Positions 38,491 through 45,971 are shown, counted from the stretch's first letter. The stretch is 64,000 nucleotides of DNA from Lactococcus formosensis (GCF_018403745.1 NZ_BOVP01000003.1:310001-374000); one strand, 5' to 3'. Notes: a model not told the origin generated them from the sequence alone. Program-made: numbers and translations.

Positions 38491-39294
38491 ATGCACACGA
38501 TCAGGTTGTCGATGGAAAGTCGAAAAACAATTTTTCGAATCGAAACGCTGAGTGAAGAAATAAATCCCGAATGGACAGTTGTGTTTCAAAATACCTTCAA
38601 AGATAAACTGGTGAACTACTTGGAAGAGTATGAAAAGACTAAGCATTGTCTTTTGTTTCAAGGTAATACAACTTTCTGGTTGCAACACTCGGCAATGCAA
38701 GCCAGTTTATTCCTGCCACTGGCGTCAAATGATGAAAAAATTAGGGATATCATTGTTCGTTTATTAAGGCTACATTTTGAGTTCATCAATACAAATTCTT
38801 CTTCTTTAAATTCACAGAACAATTCTTTAAGCTATTTCGAACTTTATCATTTGGCATATACTTTGCAATTGGCTTATATCTTTTATTTGCGAACCGAGGA
38901 AATTTGTCAGTTTAGCTTATTATTCAGTTCAGCTTCAGCTCGCGTTTTAAATGTATGGGAGGAAGGTGCGATACGCTCAAACTTAACTGGTGTGATGGGG
39001 AAGGATTTGTGCATTGAGTCAGCTACACACTTAGAAGAAATCTTTAGCAATATTACGAGACACGCTGACTTAGGAAACCAAGCTTCTAAGGTTATTGCAC
39101 TTTTGAAAAAAACGAATAGTATCCCAATATCAAAAGAGCAAGAATTTTTTCAAAGAGGTATGAAGACAATATCTTCTTATAAAAAAGAAGAAATACTTAA
39201 CGGCCTGCTAAAAAAGATAAAACAAGAACAAGTAACAGGAAGCCTAACGGAACTGTACTTTTGTCAGCTCCTCTTAAATTATTTTAAAATCTAG
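38491..39294 (+). CDS. Unrecognised protein downstream of purK
   Basis: The protein is 267 residues from ATG 38491 behind GGAAGGAAGAAGAGG. I do not recognise a family. It is predicted soluble and mostly helical, with a central aromatic-rich helix region (LSYFELYHLAYTLQLAYIFYLRTEEICQF begins near residue 110; here only the trend is meaningful), a Ser/Asn-rich stretch near residues 95-107, and a Lys-rich C-terminal helix. It starts 21 nt after purK and has a terminator, so it is the last gene of the purD operon. In many streptococci and lactococci purB follows purK; this protein does not resemble adenylosuccinate lyase. Codon use and AT content are like those of its neighbours. Confidence 0.7.
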   Translation: MHTIRLSMESRKTIFRIETLSEEINPEWTVVFQNTFKDKLVNYLEEYEKTKHCLLFQGNTTFWLQHSAMQASLFLPLASNDEKIRDIIVRLLRLHFEFINTNSSSLNSQNNSLSYFELYHLAYTLQLAYIFYLRTEEICQFSLLFSSASARVLNVWEEGAIRSNLTGVMGKDLCIESATHLEEIFSNITRHADLGNQASKVIALLKKTNSIPISKEQEFFQRGMKTISSYKKEEILNGLLKKIKQEQVTGSLTELYFCQLLLNYFKI

Positions 39295-39298
39295 AAGG

Positions 39299-39324
39299 TG
39301 TATCCCAAGGGATACATTTTTTAA
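39299..39324 (+). terminator. Intrinsic terminator after the unknown gene
   Basis: TGTATCC pairs with GGATACA around a CAAG-type loop and is followed by six T. Confidence 0.8.
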
Positions 39325-39334
39325 TGCAAGTTGC

Positions 39335-39362
39335 TTGAAAATTATAGAAGAGATGATATAAT
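39335..39362 (+). promoter_or_regulatory. Promoter of the ring-cleaving dioxygenase operon
   Basis: TTGAAA (39335-39340), a 16-nt spacer and TATAAT (39357-39362). It implies that translation starts downstream of about 39,369, which rules out the longest open frame. Confidence 0.7.
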
Positions 39363-39408
39363 GAAAGTAATATTTACAAGTGTAAACGGAAAAATGAGAG
39401 AAATAAGA

Positions 39409-40554
39409 ATGACAAAACTAAATTCGGAATTTACATTGGGTGGGATACACCATGTTACTGCGATTACTTCAAGTGCCCAAAAGACCTATGATTTTTTTAC
39501 GAATCTTTTAGGGCTTCGGCTGGCAAAACTTACTGTTAATCAGGATGATTATGAAACTTATCATCTTTATTTTACGGATGAAGAGGGGAACCCTGGAACA
39601 GATATAACTTTCTTTGATTTTCCAGGAATTGGTGCTGGGAGCCATGGGATTAATAGTATTGATCGTATTTCATTCCGTGTTGCTCAGGATGTATCTTTGG
39701 AATACTGGCGCCAAAGATTTGCTGTAGCAGGTGTGCCACATGGCTTGGTGGCTGAGCGCTTTGGTAAAAAATATATAGAGTTTGAGGATTTTGATGGTCA
39801 GAAGTACCAGCTAGTTTCAGATGAGAAAGATCAAGGTATTGTTGCTCCAGGAAAACCTTGGCAGCTTTCAAATGTGGAGGTTGAACATGCTATTGTAGGC
39901 TTAGGACCTGTTTTCATTAAATTGTCAGAAGTAAATATTTTCCAGCAATTGCTCGAAGAAGTTTTTGGTTTTCGTAGGAGCGCAAGTGAAGAGGTTTTCA
40001 CACTTTTTGAAGTAGCAGAGGGAGGTAATGGCGCCTCGATCATTATCGAACAAGATAAAGAATCACAGCGAGCATATCAAGGCTATGGCACAGTTCACCA
40101 TGTTGCATTTCGCACTGCTAATCCTGATACGCTTAGATATTGGATTGAACGTGTCAAATCATATGTAATGCCTCACTCAGGATTGGTGGAACGTTTTTAT
40201 TTTTCCAGTGAATATGTGAACGTTGCACCCGGTGTACTTTTTGAAATCGCTACAGATACTCCGGGGATTGCTGCCTTAGATATGGTACGTTCAGGGCAAG
40301 CTAAGGTTGATAGTTACGAAGAAGCGCTCGTGACCTCAGGCTTTTGGATAGATGAGACTACGGACGAGGCAGGTCTCTCACTAAGTTTGCCTCCTCATCT
40401 CTTTCCAGGAGCAGAAGCGGAAAAAGCACGAACTGCAACTGCGTTACGTCGCTTGGATACGTCAGATGCATTTCGAGATAGAAAATTAGAACCACTGTGG
40501 ACCATGAAAAAAATTCAAGAACGTCGTATAGGGAGAAAGAATGAAAGCATTTAA
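39409..40554 (+). CDS. Ring-cleaving dioxygenase, VOC/glyoxalase family (MhqO-like)
   Basis: The protein is about 381 residues and holds two vicinal-oxygen-chelate modules. The first begins LGGIHHVTAITSSAQKTYDFF with its metal His, and the second repeats the pattern around VEHAIVGLGPVFIKLSE and GTVHHVAFRTANPDTLRYW. This layout fits the MhqO/MhqA group, linked to defence against hydroquinones and catechols in Bacillus. The ATG at 39409 gives MTKLNSEFTLGGIHH; ATG 39394 is an alternative, while the frame from 39331 starts before the promoter. It overlaps the flavin reductase gene by 14 nt, forming a two-gene unit. Confidence 0.85.
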   Translation: MTKLNSEFTLGGIHHVTAITSSAQKTYDFFTNLLGLRLAKLTVNQDDYETYHLYFTDEEGNPGTDITFFDFPGIGAGSHGINSIDRISFRVAQDVSLEYWRQRFAVAGVPHGLVAERFGKKYIEFEDFDGQKYQLVSDEKDQGIVAPGKPWQLSNVEVEHAIVGLGPVFIKLSEVNIFQQLLEEVFGFRRSASEEVFTLFEVAEGGNGASIIIEQDKESQRAYQGYGTVHHVAFRTANPDTLRYWIERVKSYVMPHSGLVERFYFSSEYVNVAPGVLFEIATDTPGIAALDMVRSGQAKVDSYEEALVTSGFWIDETTDEAGLSLSLPPHLFPGAEAEKARTATALRRLDTSDAFRDRKLEPLWTMKKIQERRIGRKNESI

Positions 40555-41134
40555 ACCAGAAGATATGAGCAGTATTGATGCTTACAAATTAATTTCAGGG
40601 CTGGTTATTCCAAGACCAATCGCGTGGTTGACAACCCAAAATTCTACGGGGCTTGTCAACGCAGCGCCCTTTAGCTTTTTTAATGTCGTATCAAAAGATC
40701 CTGTCATTGTATCCATTGCCATGACAGAGATGAAAGATTCTGTTAGAAACCTTTTGGAAACAAAAGAAGGTGTTATCCATCTGGTCAATATGGATAATGT
40801 TGAAGCGATGAATCAAACATCAGCACCTCTCACTGCTACAGAAAGTGAAATTGAAAAATTCGGTATTAAAATTACAGCGTCAGAAGAAGTGAAAGTACCT
40901 GCTATAGAAAATGCTAAAGCCCGATTAGAAGTCGTGCTTCATCAGCATATTCCTGTAGGAAAAACAAGCCAATTAATGCTCTTAGAAGTAAAAAATATTC
41001 TTATGAATGATTCTGTCATTGACGAGGAAAAACTCTATATTAAAGCGAAAGAACTGGATCCCGTTGCCCGTTTGTCAGGTAGAGCTTATACAAGATTAGG
41101 GAACACATTTGAAATTACACGCCCGACAGAGTAA
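40541..41134 (+). CDS. Flavin reductase family protein (FMN-binding split barrel)
   Basis: The protein is 197 residues. The pattern GLVIPRPIAWLTTQNSTGLVNAAPFSFFNVVSKDPVIVSIAM is characteristic of the flavin reductase-like FMN-binding domain. Partners are often oxygenases or quinone-modifying enzymes. It overlaps the dioxygenase gene by 14 nt, so both probably act in the same aromatic/quinone detoxification. The exact substrate is not visible. Confidence 0.85.
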   Translation: MKAFKPEDMSSIDAYKLISGLVIPRPIAWLTTQNSTGLVNAAPFSFFNVVSKDPVIVSIAMTEMKDSVRNLLETKEGVIHLVNMDNVEAMNQTSAPLTATESEIEKFGIKITASEEVKVPAIENAKARLEVVLHQHIPVGKTSQLMLLEVKNILMNDSVIDEEKLYIKAKELDPVARLSGRAYTRLGNTFEITRPTE

Positions 41135-41267
41135 GTTCCGATAATTGAAGTAGAAACTAAATTTTTCTTTAATTTTCCAACCATATTATTATCTTTTTCT
41201 CTCTTTTTAATTTAAAATATAATTATAGAGGAATTAAATTGATAATTTTAGAAAAGGGAGGCTTTTT

Positions 41268-41693
41268 ATGAGAGAAAAATACAAAAACATTCTAGTAGCT
41301 GTTGATGGGTCAGAACAATCTGATAAAGCAGTACGTGAAGCCGTGAAAATTGCAGCACGTAATGAAACGTCACTATTTGTTTTGAATGTCAAAGATGATG
41401 TGCGACTTTATGGTTCAGCTTATGGTGTCCCTCTCATTCTTGAGAATTTAGAAGAGCAGTCACGTGCAATCATTGAAAGAGCTTCTGAGATTATCAAGAA
41501 ACAGGTAGAATTTAAGGCATATCGCGTGGAGGGCTCGCCCAAAAAAGAAATCGTTGATTTTGCTCAAGCAAATGATATTGACTTAATCGTTATTGGTGTT
41601 ACTGGTAAAGGCGCCTTTGACCGCTTGTTAGTCGGGTCTACAACAGCATACGTTATTGATCATGCGCGTTGTAATGTTATGGTTGTCAAATAA
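41268..41693 (+). CDS. Universal stress protein (UspA family)
   Basis: The protein is 141 residues. The start YKNILVAVDGSEQSDKAVREAVKIA and the ATP-binding loop IGVTGKGAFDRLLVGSTTAYVIDHA (G-2x-G-9x-G-S/T) mark the ATP-binding UspA type. It is monocistronic, with a strong GGGAGG ribosome site and its own terminator. A role in stress survival is assumed from the family; the precise function is unknown. Confidence 0.92.
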   Translation: MREKYKNILVAVDGSEQSDKAVREAVKIAARNETSLFVLNVKDDVRLYGSAYGVPLILENLEEQSRAIIERASEIIKKQVEFKAYRVEGSPKKEIVDFAQANDIDLIVIGVTGKGAFDRLLVGSTTAYVIDHARCNVMVVK

Positions 41694-41704
41694 TATAAAG
41701 AAGA

Positions 41705-41732
41705 AAAAGCTTTCTCAAAGAAAGCTTTTTTC
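41705..41732 (+). terminator. Intrinsic terminator after the universal stress protein gene
   Basis: AAAAAGCTTTCT pairs with AGAAAGCTTTTT around a 3-nt loop, followed by T. Confidence 0.88.
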
Positions 41733-41833
41733 TCGTGAAAAAAATTTTTTAATTCTGAGTCGTTTTCCTTAAAAAAAAGGGCGAAGCATTATATAATAGT
41801 TTTTACAGGAAAAATAAGTAAAAGGATTTTATA

Positions 41834-42184
41834 ATGAAGAGAGTTGTATTTGGCCTGGTTGCAATTATAGTTTTAATAGTTGGAAATTCTGTATGGCATA
41901 ATTTAGAGCATGGTGGCAAGAATTTATTCGTTAAAATACATGAAGACGAGAAAATCGAAATGAAAAAATCGGATAATGGCCATATCACAAAATATAAATA
42001 TTCCGTCATCGGATTTGACGAAAAAGGAAAATCGCAAGAAATAAAGCTTACGGCACAATATAGTTTAAAACACTATGATTATTTGAAAGTCGTAACAAAT
42101 AAGAAAAAAGGAGTTTTGAGCTGGAAAGAAGTTAAGAAGCAAGAAATTCCTAAAAATCCCCTGTTTGAGCTTGAAAAAGCTTAA
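41834..42184 (+). CDS. YxeA family (DUF1093) exported protein
   Basis: The protein is 116 residues. An N-terminal hydrophobic segment (residues 4-20) acts as signal or anchor, followed by a small basic beta-rich domain (KYKYSVIGFDEKGKSQEIKLTA, HYDYLKVVTNKKKGVLSW) that fits the YxeA/DUF1093 fold, an OB-like exported domain. Function is unknown; related genes often lie near bacitracin-type stress systems, but no such neighbour is here. It is the last chromosomal gene before the integrated element at guaA. Confidence 0.75.
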   Translation: MKRVVFGLVAIIVLIVGNSVWHNLEHGGKNLFVKIHEDEKIEMKKSDNGHITKYKYSVIGFDEKGKSQEIKLTAQYSLKHYDYLKVVTNKKKGVLSWKEVKKQEIPKNPLFELEKA

Positions 42185-42229
42185 GTTCGCTTGTGTTTTT
42201 TTCCTTGAATAAATAAAATTATTTAACAC

Positions 42230-42318
42230 TTGCGATAACGCTTTCTTGGTGTTATAATAACAGTGTAAAAAAATAATAAACTCTATCCCTCAGCAATAAC
42301 GTTGGGGGATTATTTTGT
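42230..42318 (+). ncRNA. Candidate small RNA: promoter followed closely by terminator
   Basis: TTGCGA (42230-42235), a 17-nt spacer and TATAAT (42253-42258) form a strong promoter. ATCCCTCAGC (42285-42294) pairs with GTTGGGGGAT (42301-42310) and is followed by TATTTT. The predicted transcript starts near 42265 and is only about 50 nt. A cre-like sequence (42233-42246) overlaps the promoter. No start codon with a ribosome site lies within. Confidence 0.35.
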
Positions 42319-42364
42319 ACTAATTTTTTTCAAAATCAGTGCTTTTTAACAATTTAGACAAAAG

Positions 42365-42390
42365 AAAAACCGCTCTGTTAAGCGATTTTT
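42365..42390 (-). terminator. Stem-loop, probable original guaA terminator
   Basis: On the minus strand AAAAATCGCT pairs with AGCGGTTTTT (one G-T) around a 6-nt loop and is followed by T-rich sequence. On the plus strand one pair becomes a C-A mismatch, so the signal is directional toward guaA transcription. Confidence 0.6.
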
Positions 42391-42420
42391 GATTTCTATT
42401 TTAGCTATTTTATCTAGGGA

Positions 42421-42432
42421 TTATTCCCACTC
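42421..42432. repeat. att site, left end (direct repeat of guaA 3' end)
   Basis: TTATTCCCACTC is identical to 49760-49771; the match extends to 15 nt with one mismatch (TAC versus AAC). Confidence 0.8.
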
Positions 42433-42526
42433 TACTGCTCGTACAATGAACAAGGATTAATATAGCTTAGAATATCGCTTTTTTATTTATTATGCTGATA
42501 TGAAATTGTTAGAATTGATTTATGTT

Positions 42527-42544
42527 GTTTGCAAATTGTTTGCA
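42527..42544. repeat. 18-bp subterminal repeat, left copy
   Basis: GTTTGCAAATTGTTTGCA is identical and in the same orientation as 49684-49701. It is itself a tandem of GTTTGCA spaced 11 bp apart, about one helical turn, which suits an integrase arm site. Confidence 0.7.
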
Positions 42545-42570
42545 GATTTGGAAAAGAATGTGTAGAAAAA

Positions 42571-42591
42571 ATACAACATTTTTTGTATAAT
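42571..42591 (+). promoter_or_regulatory. Promoter with palindromic operator for the RHH-like regulator gene
   Basis: A -10 box TATAAT (42586-42591) overlaps the inverted repeat ATACAA-N6-TTGTAT (42571-42588). The sequence around the -10 (TATAATAGTATCA) resembles that of the next promoter (TATAATAGTGTCG at 43058). Confidence 0.5.
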
Positions 42592-42622
42592 AGTATCAGT
42601 AATTATAATAGGTGGTGACATA

Positions 42623-42997
42623 GTGAGATTAGCAGTTAGACTTGCAATAGAAACAAGAGATAGTATTGATGCTCTTAAAGAAGAAATAAAAGCAACTGGA
42701 GAATTTGATAATCTTCATCTTACTAATGGTTTTGTCGTGAATCAAGCCTACTTAGATTCTAAAAAAATTACTGCTGAACAAAACTGGGATAAAGTCTTAA
42801 AATTTGGTTCTCAAGTTGAAGAACGAAGTGCACCAAAAACTCGAACTGATTTACAAGTGAATCAAACTACTATTGATGGGATTGCTGAATTGAAAAAGAT
42901 TTTACCTCAATATACAGAAACAAGTTATGTAACTACTTCATTTGTTATTAGAATGATAGTTAGGGGTTCTCTATTAGTACGTCATGAAAAAATCTAG
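42623..42997 (+). CDS. Putative tandem ribbon-helix-helix DNA-binding regulator of the element
   Basis: The protein is 124 residues from GTG 42623 behind AGGTGG. The two halves resemble one another: residues 2-45 (LAVRLAIETRDSIDALKEEI then LTNGFVVNQAYL) and 75-118 (TDLQVNQTTIDGIAELKKIL then VTTSFVIRMIV). Each shows a polar beta-strand, a helix and a second helix, the pattern of an Arc/CopG-type fold, so the chain could be a single-chain RHH dimer. This is my reading of the sequence, not a database match. It stands first in the element, next to two palindromic promoters, which suits a copy-control or transfer repressor. Confidence 0.5.
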   Translation: MRLAVRLAIETRDSIDALKEEIKATGEFDNLHLTNGFVVNQAYLDSKKITAEQNWDKVLKFGSQVEERSAPKTRTDLQVNQTTIDGIAELKKILPQYTETSYVTTSFVIRMIVRGSLLVRHEKI

Positions 42998-43018
42998 GCT
43001 TTAAGCCTATTTTTTTTA
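42993..43018 (+). terminator. Terminator after the regulator gene, overlapping its stop
   Basis: TAGGC-TTTAA-GCCTA followed by eight T; the TAG of the stop codon is in the left arm. Confidence 0.75.
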
Positions 43019-43033
43019 TTCTAAATTTATGTG

Positions 43034-43088
43034 TTGACAAAACACGACACTTTGTTTTATAATAGTGTCGTGGAGTAATTGCGACACT
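43034..43088 (+). promoter_or_regulatory. Promoter with symmetric operator for the element's main operon
   Basis: TTGACA (43034-43039), 18-nt spacer, TATAAT (43058-43063). The 9-bp inverted repeat CACGACACT (43043-43051)/AGTGTCGTG (43064-43072) brackets the spacer and -10 box with 21 bp between centres, and a third half site CGACACT lies at 43082-43088. This is a strong repressor target. Confidence 0.75.
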
Positions 43089-43115
43089 TAAAAAATATAA
43101 AACGGAGGATTAACA

Positions 43116-43460
43116 ATGATTAGACCAATTTTAAATGCAGAAGAAACAGTGGGAGGAGCAAAAATACTTATCAACCAAAAACCATATTTTCTTTATTCTG
43201 AAGAAAATGGTAAGCGTGTAAAAACAGAAATAATTGCTGGCTACTCGTACGAGTGCGTAGCTATTGAAAAACAATTTGAACGTTTTAATGTAAAGATTGA
43301 ACAGTCTAAGCCTCTATTCCAAGATTCAAAATCAATTCCTCAGAATTGTTTAGTTGAATTTTTAGGCTTGACAGGTAGTGCCTACGTTGCTGGGGATAGT
43401 TACAAATATGTGGCTTGCTCTTTCAAAGCAGAAGGGATTGAGGTGGTAGATGATGAATAA
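43116..43460 (+). CDS. Unrecognised small protein of the element
   Basis: The protein is 114 residues from ATG 43116 behind CGGAGG. I do not recognise a family. It looks soluble and mainly beta (AKILINQKPYFLYSEENGKRVKTEIIAGYSYECVAI, then FNVKIEQSKPLF and an acidic tail EVVDDE). Size, fold type, acidic tail and position before the FtsK-like and Rep genes recall single-stranded DNA-binding proteins of rolling-circle phages and plasmids; this is an inference only. Its end overlaps the FtsK-like gene by 11 nt. Confidence 0.6.
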   Translation: MIRPILNAEETVGGAKILINQKPYFLYSEENGKRVKTEIIAGYSYECVAIEKQFERFNVKIEQSKPLFQDSKSIPQNCLVEFLGLTGSAYVAGDSYKYVACSFKAEGIEVVDDE

Positions 43461-44736
43461 TAGAACTTATAAAATGGTAACAGCATTTACTAAGCCCCCT
43501 ATTCTTTTAAGGAAAAGAATTTTACAAATTATGATGTTTGGACTGATTTTCGTTTTAATTGGGCAGTTTCTTATGAAATCGGATTATCTAATTATGTCCT
43601 TGTTCCTTGCTACAATAGTTCTTCTATGCGTGGGATATATTTTTTACAAATACAAAGCTAGTCTGGACTATAAAATCAAGGAATTTATTGTTCATAATAA
43701 TCTATATAGTAGCGATATATCAGCAGAAGTTGGCTATTTGGTTACTGATGAGCAAATCCTTATTCACTTCAAAAAGAATGCTGATTTATTTACGGATAAA
43801 GCAAGTCAATTTACAAATCATTTTCAAGCCATGTTAAATTTACCGTTGCAGGATATTGAAAATAACAACACTTACTGTAATTATGTATTTGACCGTTATC
43901 CTGATACAAGATTGCACTTTTCTTCCAGAGAGGTTTCAAATAACATTATTAAGCTGACAGAAAAGATTTCATGGGAATTTTCAAAGCCTTGTCACACACT
44001 AATATGTGGAACAACAAATTCTGGGAAAACTTACCTTTCTACAATGCTAATTCTTGACTATCTAAAAATCAAAGGTAAAGGTGGAGGTTGTGATATTTAT
44101 GTTTGTGACCCAAAATCGGCAGATTTATCTATCATTTGTCGAAGAATAGATTTGAAAAAATATGGAAAGGTTCAAAACCTTGCTGTCTCAGATAATGAAA
44201 TAGCAAGATTGCTAAGAGAAGTTAATGCTGAAATGGAGCATAGGTATTCTGAATGGTTTACTGATGACGAACACTCTTTTGGCAAGACTTGGAAAGATAT
44301 TGATAATGCAAAACCTTTAGTGGTTATCATTGATGAATTTTCGGCTGTTCTGTCTGTTGCCAGTCCTAAAGTAGCAAAAGAAATTACAGGATACTTTAAT
44401 AACTTACTTCTAAAAGGTCGTATGGTGGGGATAGAGATTGTATTGATAATGCAAAGACCTGATATATCTTCAAATTCAAGTAGTGGCTTAACTGGGCAAC
44501 AAAGAGATCAATTTGGTGTGCGTATTGGTATGGGAAATATGACAAGTGACGGTTGTAGAATGCTTTTCGGATACACTGATACTGAATTTCAGACTGTGAA
44601 AGAAATAGGGGCTGGCTATATCACGATTGACGGTAAACTCACAAAACCAGTTTATTTTGAAGCACCTTTACTTCCGCAAAATAGTGGGGATTATCTCGAT
44701 TGTCTGGATAGAGCTATTCTTGTGAATGTGTCCTAA
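43450..44736 (+). CDS. FtsK/SpoIIIE-type DNA translocase (TcpA-like coupling protein)
   Basis: The protein is 428 residues. Two transmembrane helices lie at about 24-40 and 46-66, followed by an ATPase domain with Walker A GTTNSGKT (187-194) and Walker B VVIIDEF (291-297), then QRPDISS near 340, an FtsK-type sensor segment. This size and layout fit the small coupling proteins of Tn916-like and IME elements, which bring the relaxase-DNA complex to a conjugation pore. It would need a pore from a co-resident conjugative element. It begins inside the end of the previous gene, and the stem-loop region follows it. Confidence 0.85.
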   Translation: MMNNRTYKMVTAFTKPPILLRKRILQIMMFGLIFVLIGQFLMKSDYLIMSLFLATIVLLCVGYIFYKYKASLDYKIKEFIVHNNLYSSDISAEVGYLVTDEQILIHFKKNADLFTDKASQFTNHFQAMLNLPLQDIENNNTYCNYVFDRYPDTRLHFSSREVSNNIIKLTEKISWEFSKPCHTLICGTTNSGKTYLSTMLILDYLKIKGKGGGCDIYVCDPKSADLSIICRRIDLKKYGKVQNLAVSDNEIARLLREVNAEMEHRYSEWFTDDEHSFGKTWKDIDNAKPLVVIIDEFSAVLSVASPKVAKEITGYFNNLLLKGRMVGIEIVLIMQRPDISSNSSSGLTGQQRDQFGVRIGMGNMTSDGCRMLFGYTDTEFQTVKEIGAGYITIDGKLTKPVYFEAPLLPQNSGDYLDCLDRAILVNVS

Positions 44737-44740
44737 TGTC

Positions 44741-44834
44741 ACTCTAAAAAGTTGTTGATGAGCAAATGCCTTTAGCATTTGAGCGGAGCGACCATCAATA
44801 ACTTTTTAGAGTCTTCAAAATCGGTACGATTTTG
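44741..44834. other. Stem-loop cluster, candidate oriT or double-strand replication origin
   Basis: A 20-nt inverted repeat (44741-44760 with 44793-44812, one G-T pair) encloses a smaller hairpin (CAAATGC/GCATTTG, 44763-44781). It is followed at once by CAAAATCG-GTA-CGATTTTG (44816-44834), a perfect 8-bp stem with a 3-nt loop. The region is non-coding and lies just upstream of the HUH protein gene, where the nick site of such proteins is often found. Confidence 0.55.
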
Positions 44835-44897
44835 ATAATTGGCTTGTTTTTAATTAAACAATAAGAGATTTTGAAAAATCGAAAATGAGGTATTCTT

Positions 44898-45752
44898 ATG
44901 GACGACAGTAAGGAGTTTTCAATTCAACCTGATGATTTTGTTACTGTTACCTTTATGAATGATATATTCGAGGTACAGTACTTACAAAAATCAAATAGAC
45001 AAAATAATATATTGAAGATTGATTCTGATCGCTATGTTGTGAAATCAACAGGGGAAATCAAATACTATGAACACACAGAGACAAGAAACCAAATATCCAA
45101 TTCAATAAAGCAAACTATGAAGAAATTAAGGTATCTTATCAATGCAAACTTTTCGGGTCGAAAAAATGAACTTTGGGCAACCTTGACTTTTAGAGATACC
45201 CAAATAGCTAAAGAACCTAAATATATTTATAAAGAATTCAATAAGTTTATTAAGCGACTAAATTATAAATATCAGAATAAACTAGATTATATCGCCATTT
45301 TAGAACCACACGGTATAAGTGATAAAAATATTTCTGAATGGCACGGTTTTCATCTTCACTTATTGTTAAAAAGTAATTCTTCCAGTCTCTATATCCCTTA
45401 TCAAGAGTTTGAACAGATATGGGGACTTGGGATGTGTCGAATTGAAAGATTGAAAAATATTGACAATATAGGTGCTTATCTATCAGCATATTTGACTAAT
45501 GCTGAACTTTCAGATACTGATTCTAAGGAGAAGAAATATATAAAAGGCAGTCGTCTGTGGCTTTACCCAAAGGGTATTAGAATCTATCGAAAAAGTAAGG
45601 GGATACAGTACCCTAAGAGAATTAAAATGCCCTATCAGTCAGCAAGGAAAATGATAGGGATTGATCTACATTATACTAAAACTTATAAAATTGAAAATGA
45701 TAACTTTGAGAATATCGTTATTTTTGAGCAATACAACAGGAAAAGGAGGTAA
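44898..45752 (+). CDS. HUH-type rolling-circle Rep/relaxase-like protein
   Basis: The protein is 284 residues. Motif 1 is LWATLTFRD (92-100). The metal motif is HGFHLHLLLK with His152 and His154, and the candidate catalytic tyrosines Tyr194 and Tyr198 are in NIGAYLSAYLT. This is the order of motifs in rolling-circle Rep proteins. The Lys usually found between the tyrosines (YxxK) is replaced by Ala. In streptococcal IMEs such Rep-like proteins serve as relaxases. Whether this one starts replication, mobilisation or both cannot be told. The upstream stem-loops are its likely target. Confidence 0.75.
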   Translation: MDDSKEFSIQPDDFVTVTFMNDIFEVQYLQKSNRQNNILKIDSDRYVVKSTGEIKYYEHTETRNQISNSIKQTMKKLRYLINANFSGRKNELWATLTFRDTQIAKEPKYIYKEFNKFIKRLNYKYQNKLDYIAILEPHGISDKNISEWHGFHLHLLLKSNSSSLYIPYQEFEQIWGLGMCRIERLKNIDNIGAYLSAYLTNAELSDTDSKEKKYIKGSRLWLYPKGIRIYRKSKGIQYPKRIKMPYQSARKMIGIDLHYTKTYKIENDNFENIVIFEQYNRKRR

Positions 45753-45758
45753 GCCAGT

Positions 45759-45971
45759 ATGCAAACCATAACAAAACACGAACTTCAACGAATGGGATTC
45801 GGTCCATCACAGTCGGCTGATATTGTACGTAGAGCAAAAATTTACCTTGTTAGTCAAGGATTTGGTTATTATTCATCGAAACGATTAGGAAGAGTGCCTT
45901 TATCTTCTGTCGAACATATACTTGGATTCCCTATTGATACCAAAGAATTAGAGGAAAAGAATCATGCCTAA
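45759..45971 (+). CDS. DUF3173 family protein (probable excisionase-like factor)
   Basis: The protein is 70 residues. The sequence TITKHELQRMGFGPSQSADIVRRAKIYLVSQGFGYYSSKRLGRVPLSSVEHIL fits DUF3173, a small helix-turn-helix-like family almost always found directly before an integrase gene in streptococcal elements. Helping the integrase in excision is a reasonable inference but not shown. It starts 6 nt after the Rep-like gene and overlaps the integrase by 8 nt, so the three are coupled. Confidence 0.78.
   Translation: MQTITKHELQRMGFGPSQSADIVRRAKIYLVSQGFGYYSSKRLGRVPLSSVEHILGFPIDTKELEEKNHA

Larger units (their letters stand above)
42185..42420. other. Intergenic region before the integrated element
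   Basis: No gene is evident in this stretch. It contains a complete promoter (42230-42258), a rho-independent terminator 27 nt after the expected start (42285-42310), and a second stem-loop (42365-42390) that works best on the minus strand and probably was the guaA terminator before the element inserted. Confidence 0.6.

Noticed and set aside
39331-39408. Longest start of the ring-cleaving dioxygenase
   Set aside because: It begins upstream of a well-formed promoter (-10 at 39,357), so it could not be on the transcript.
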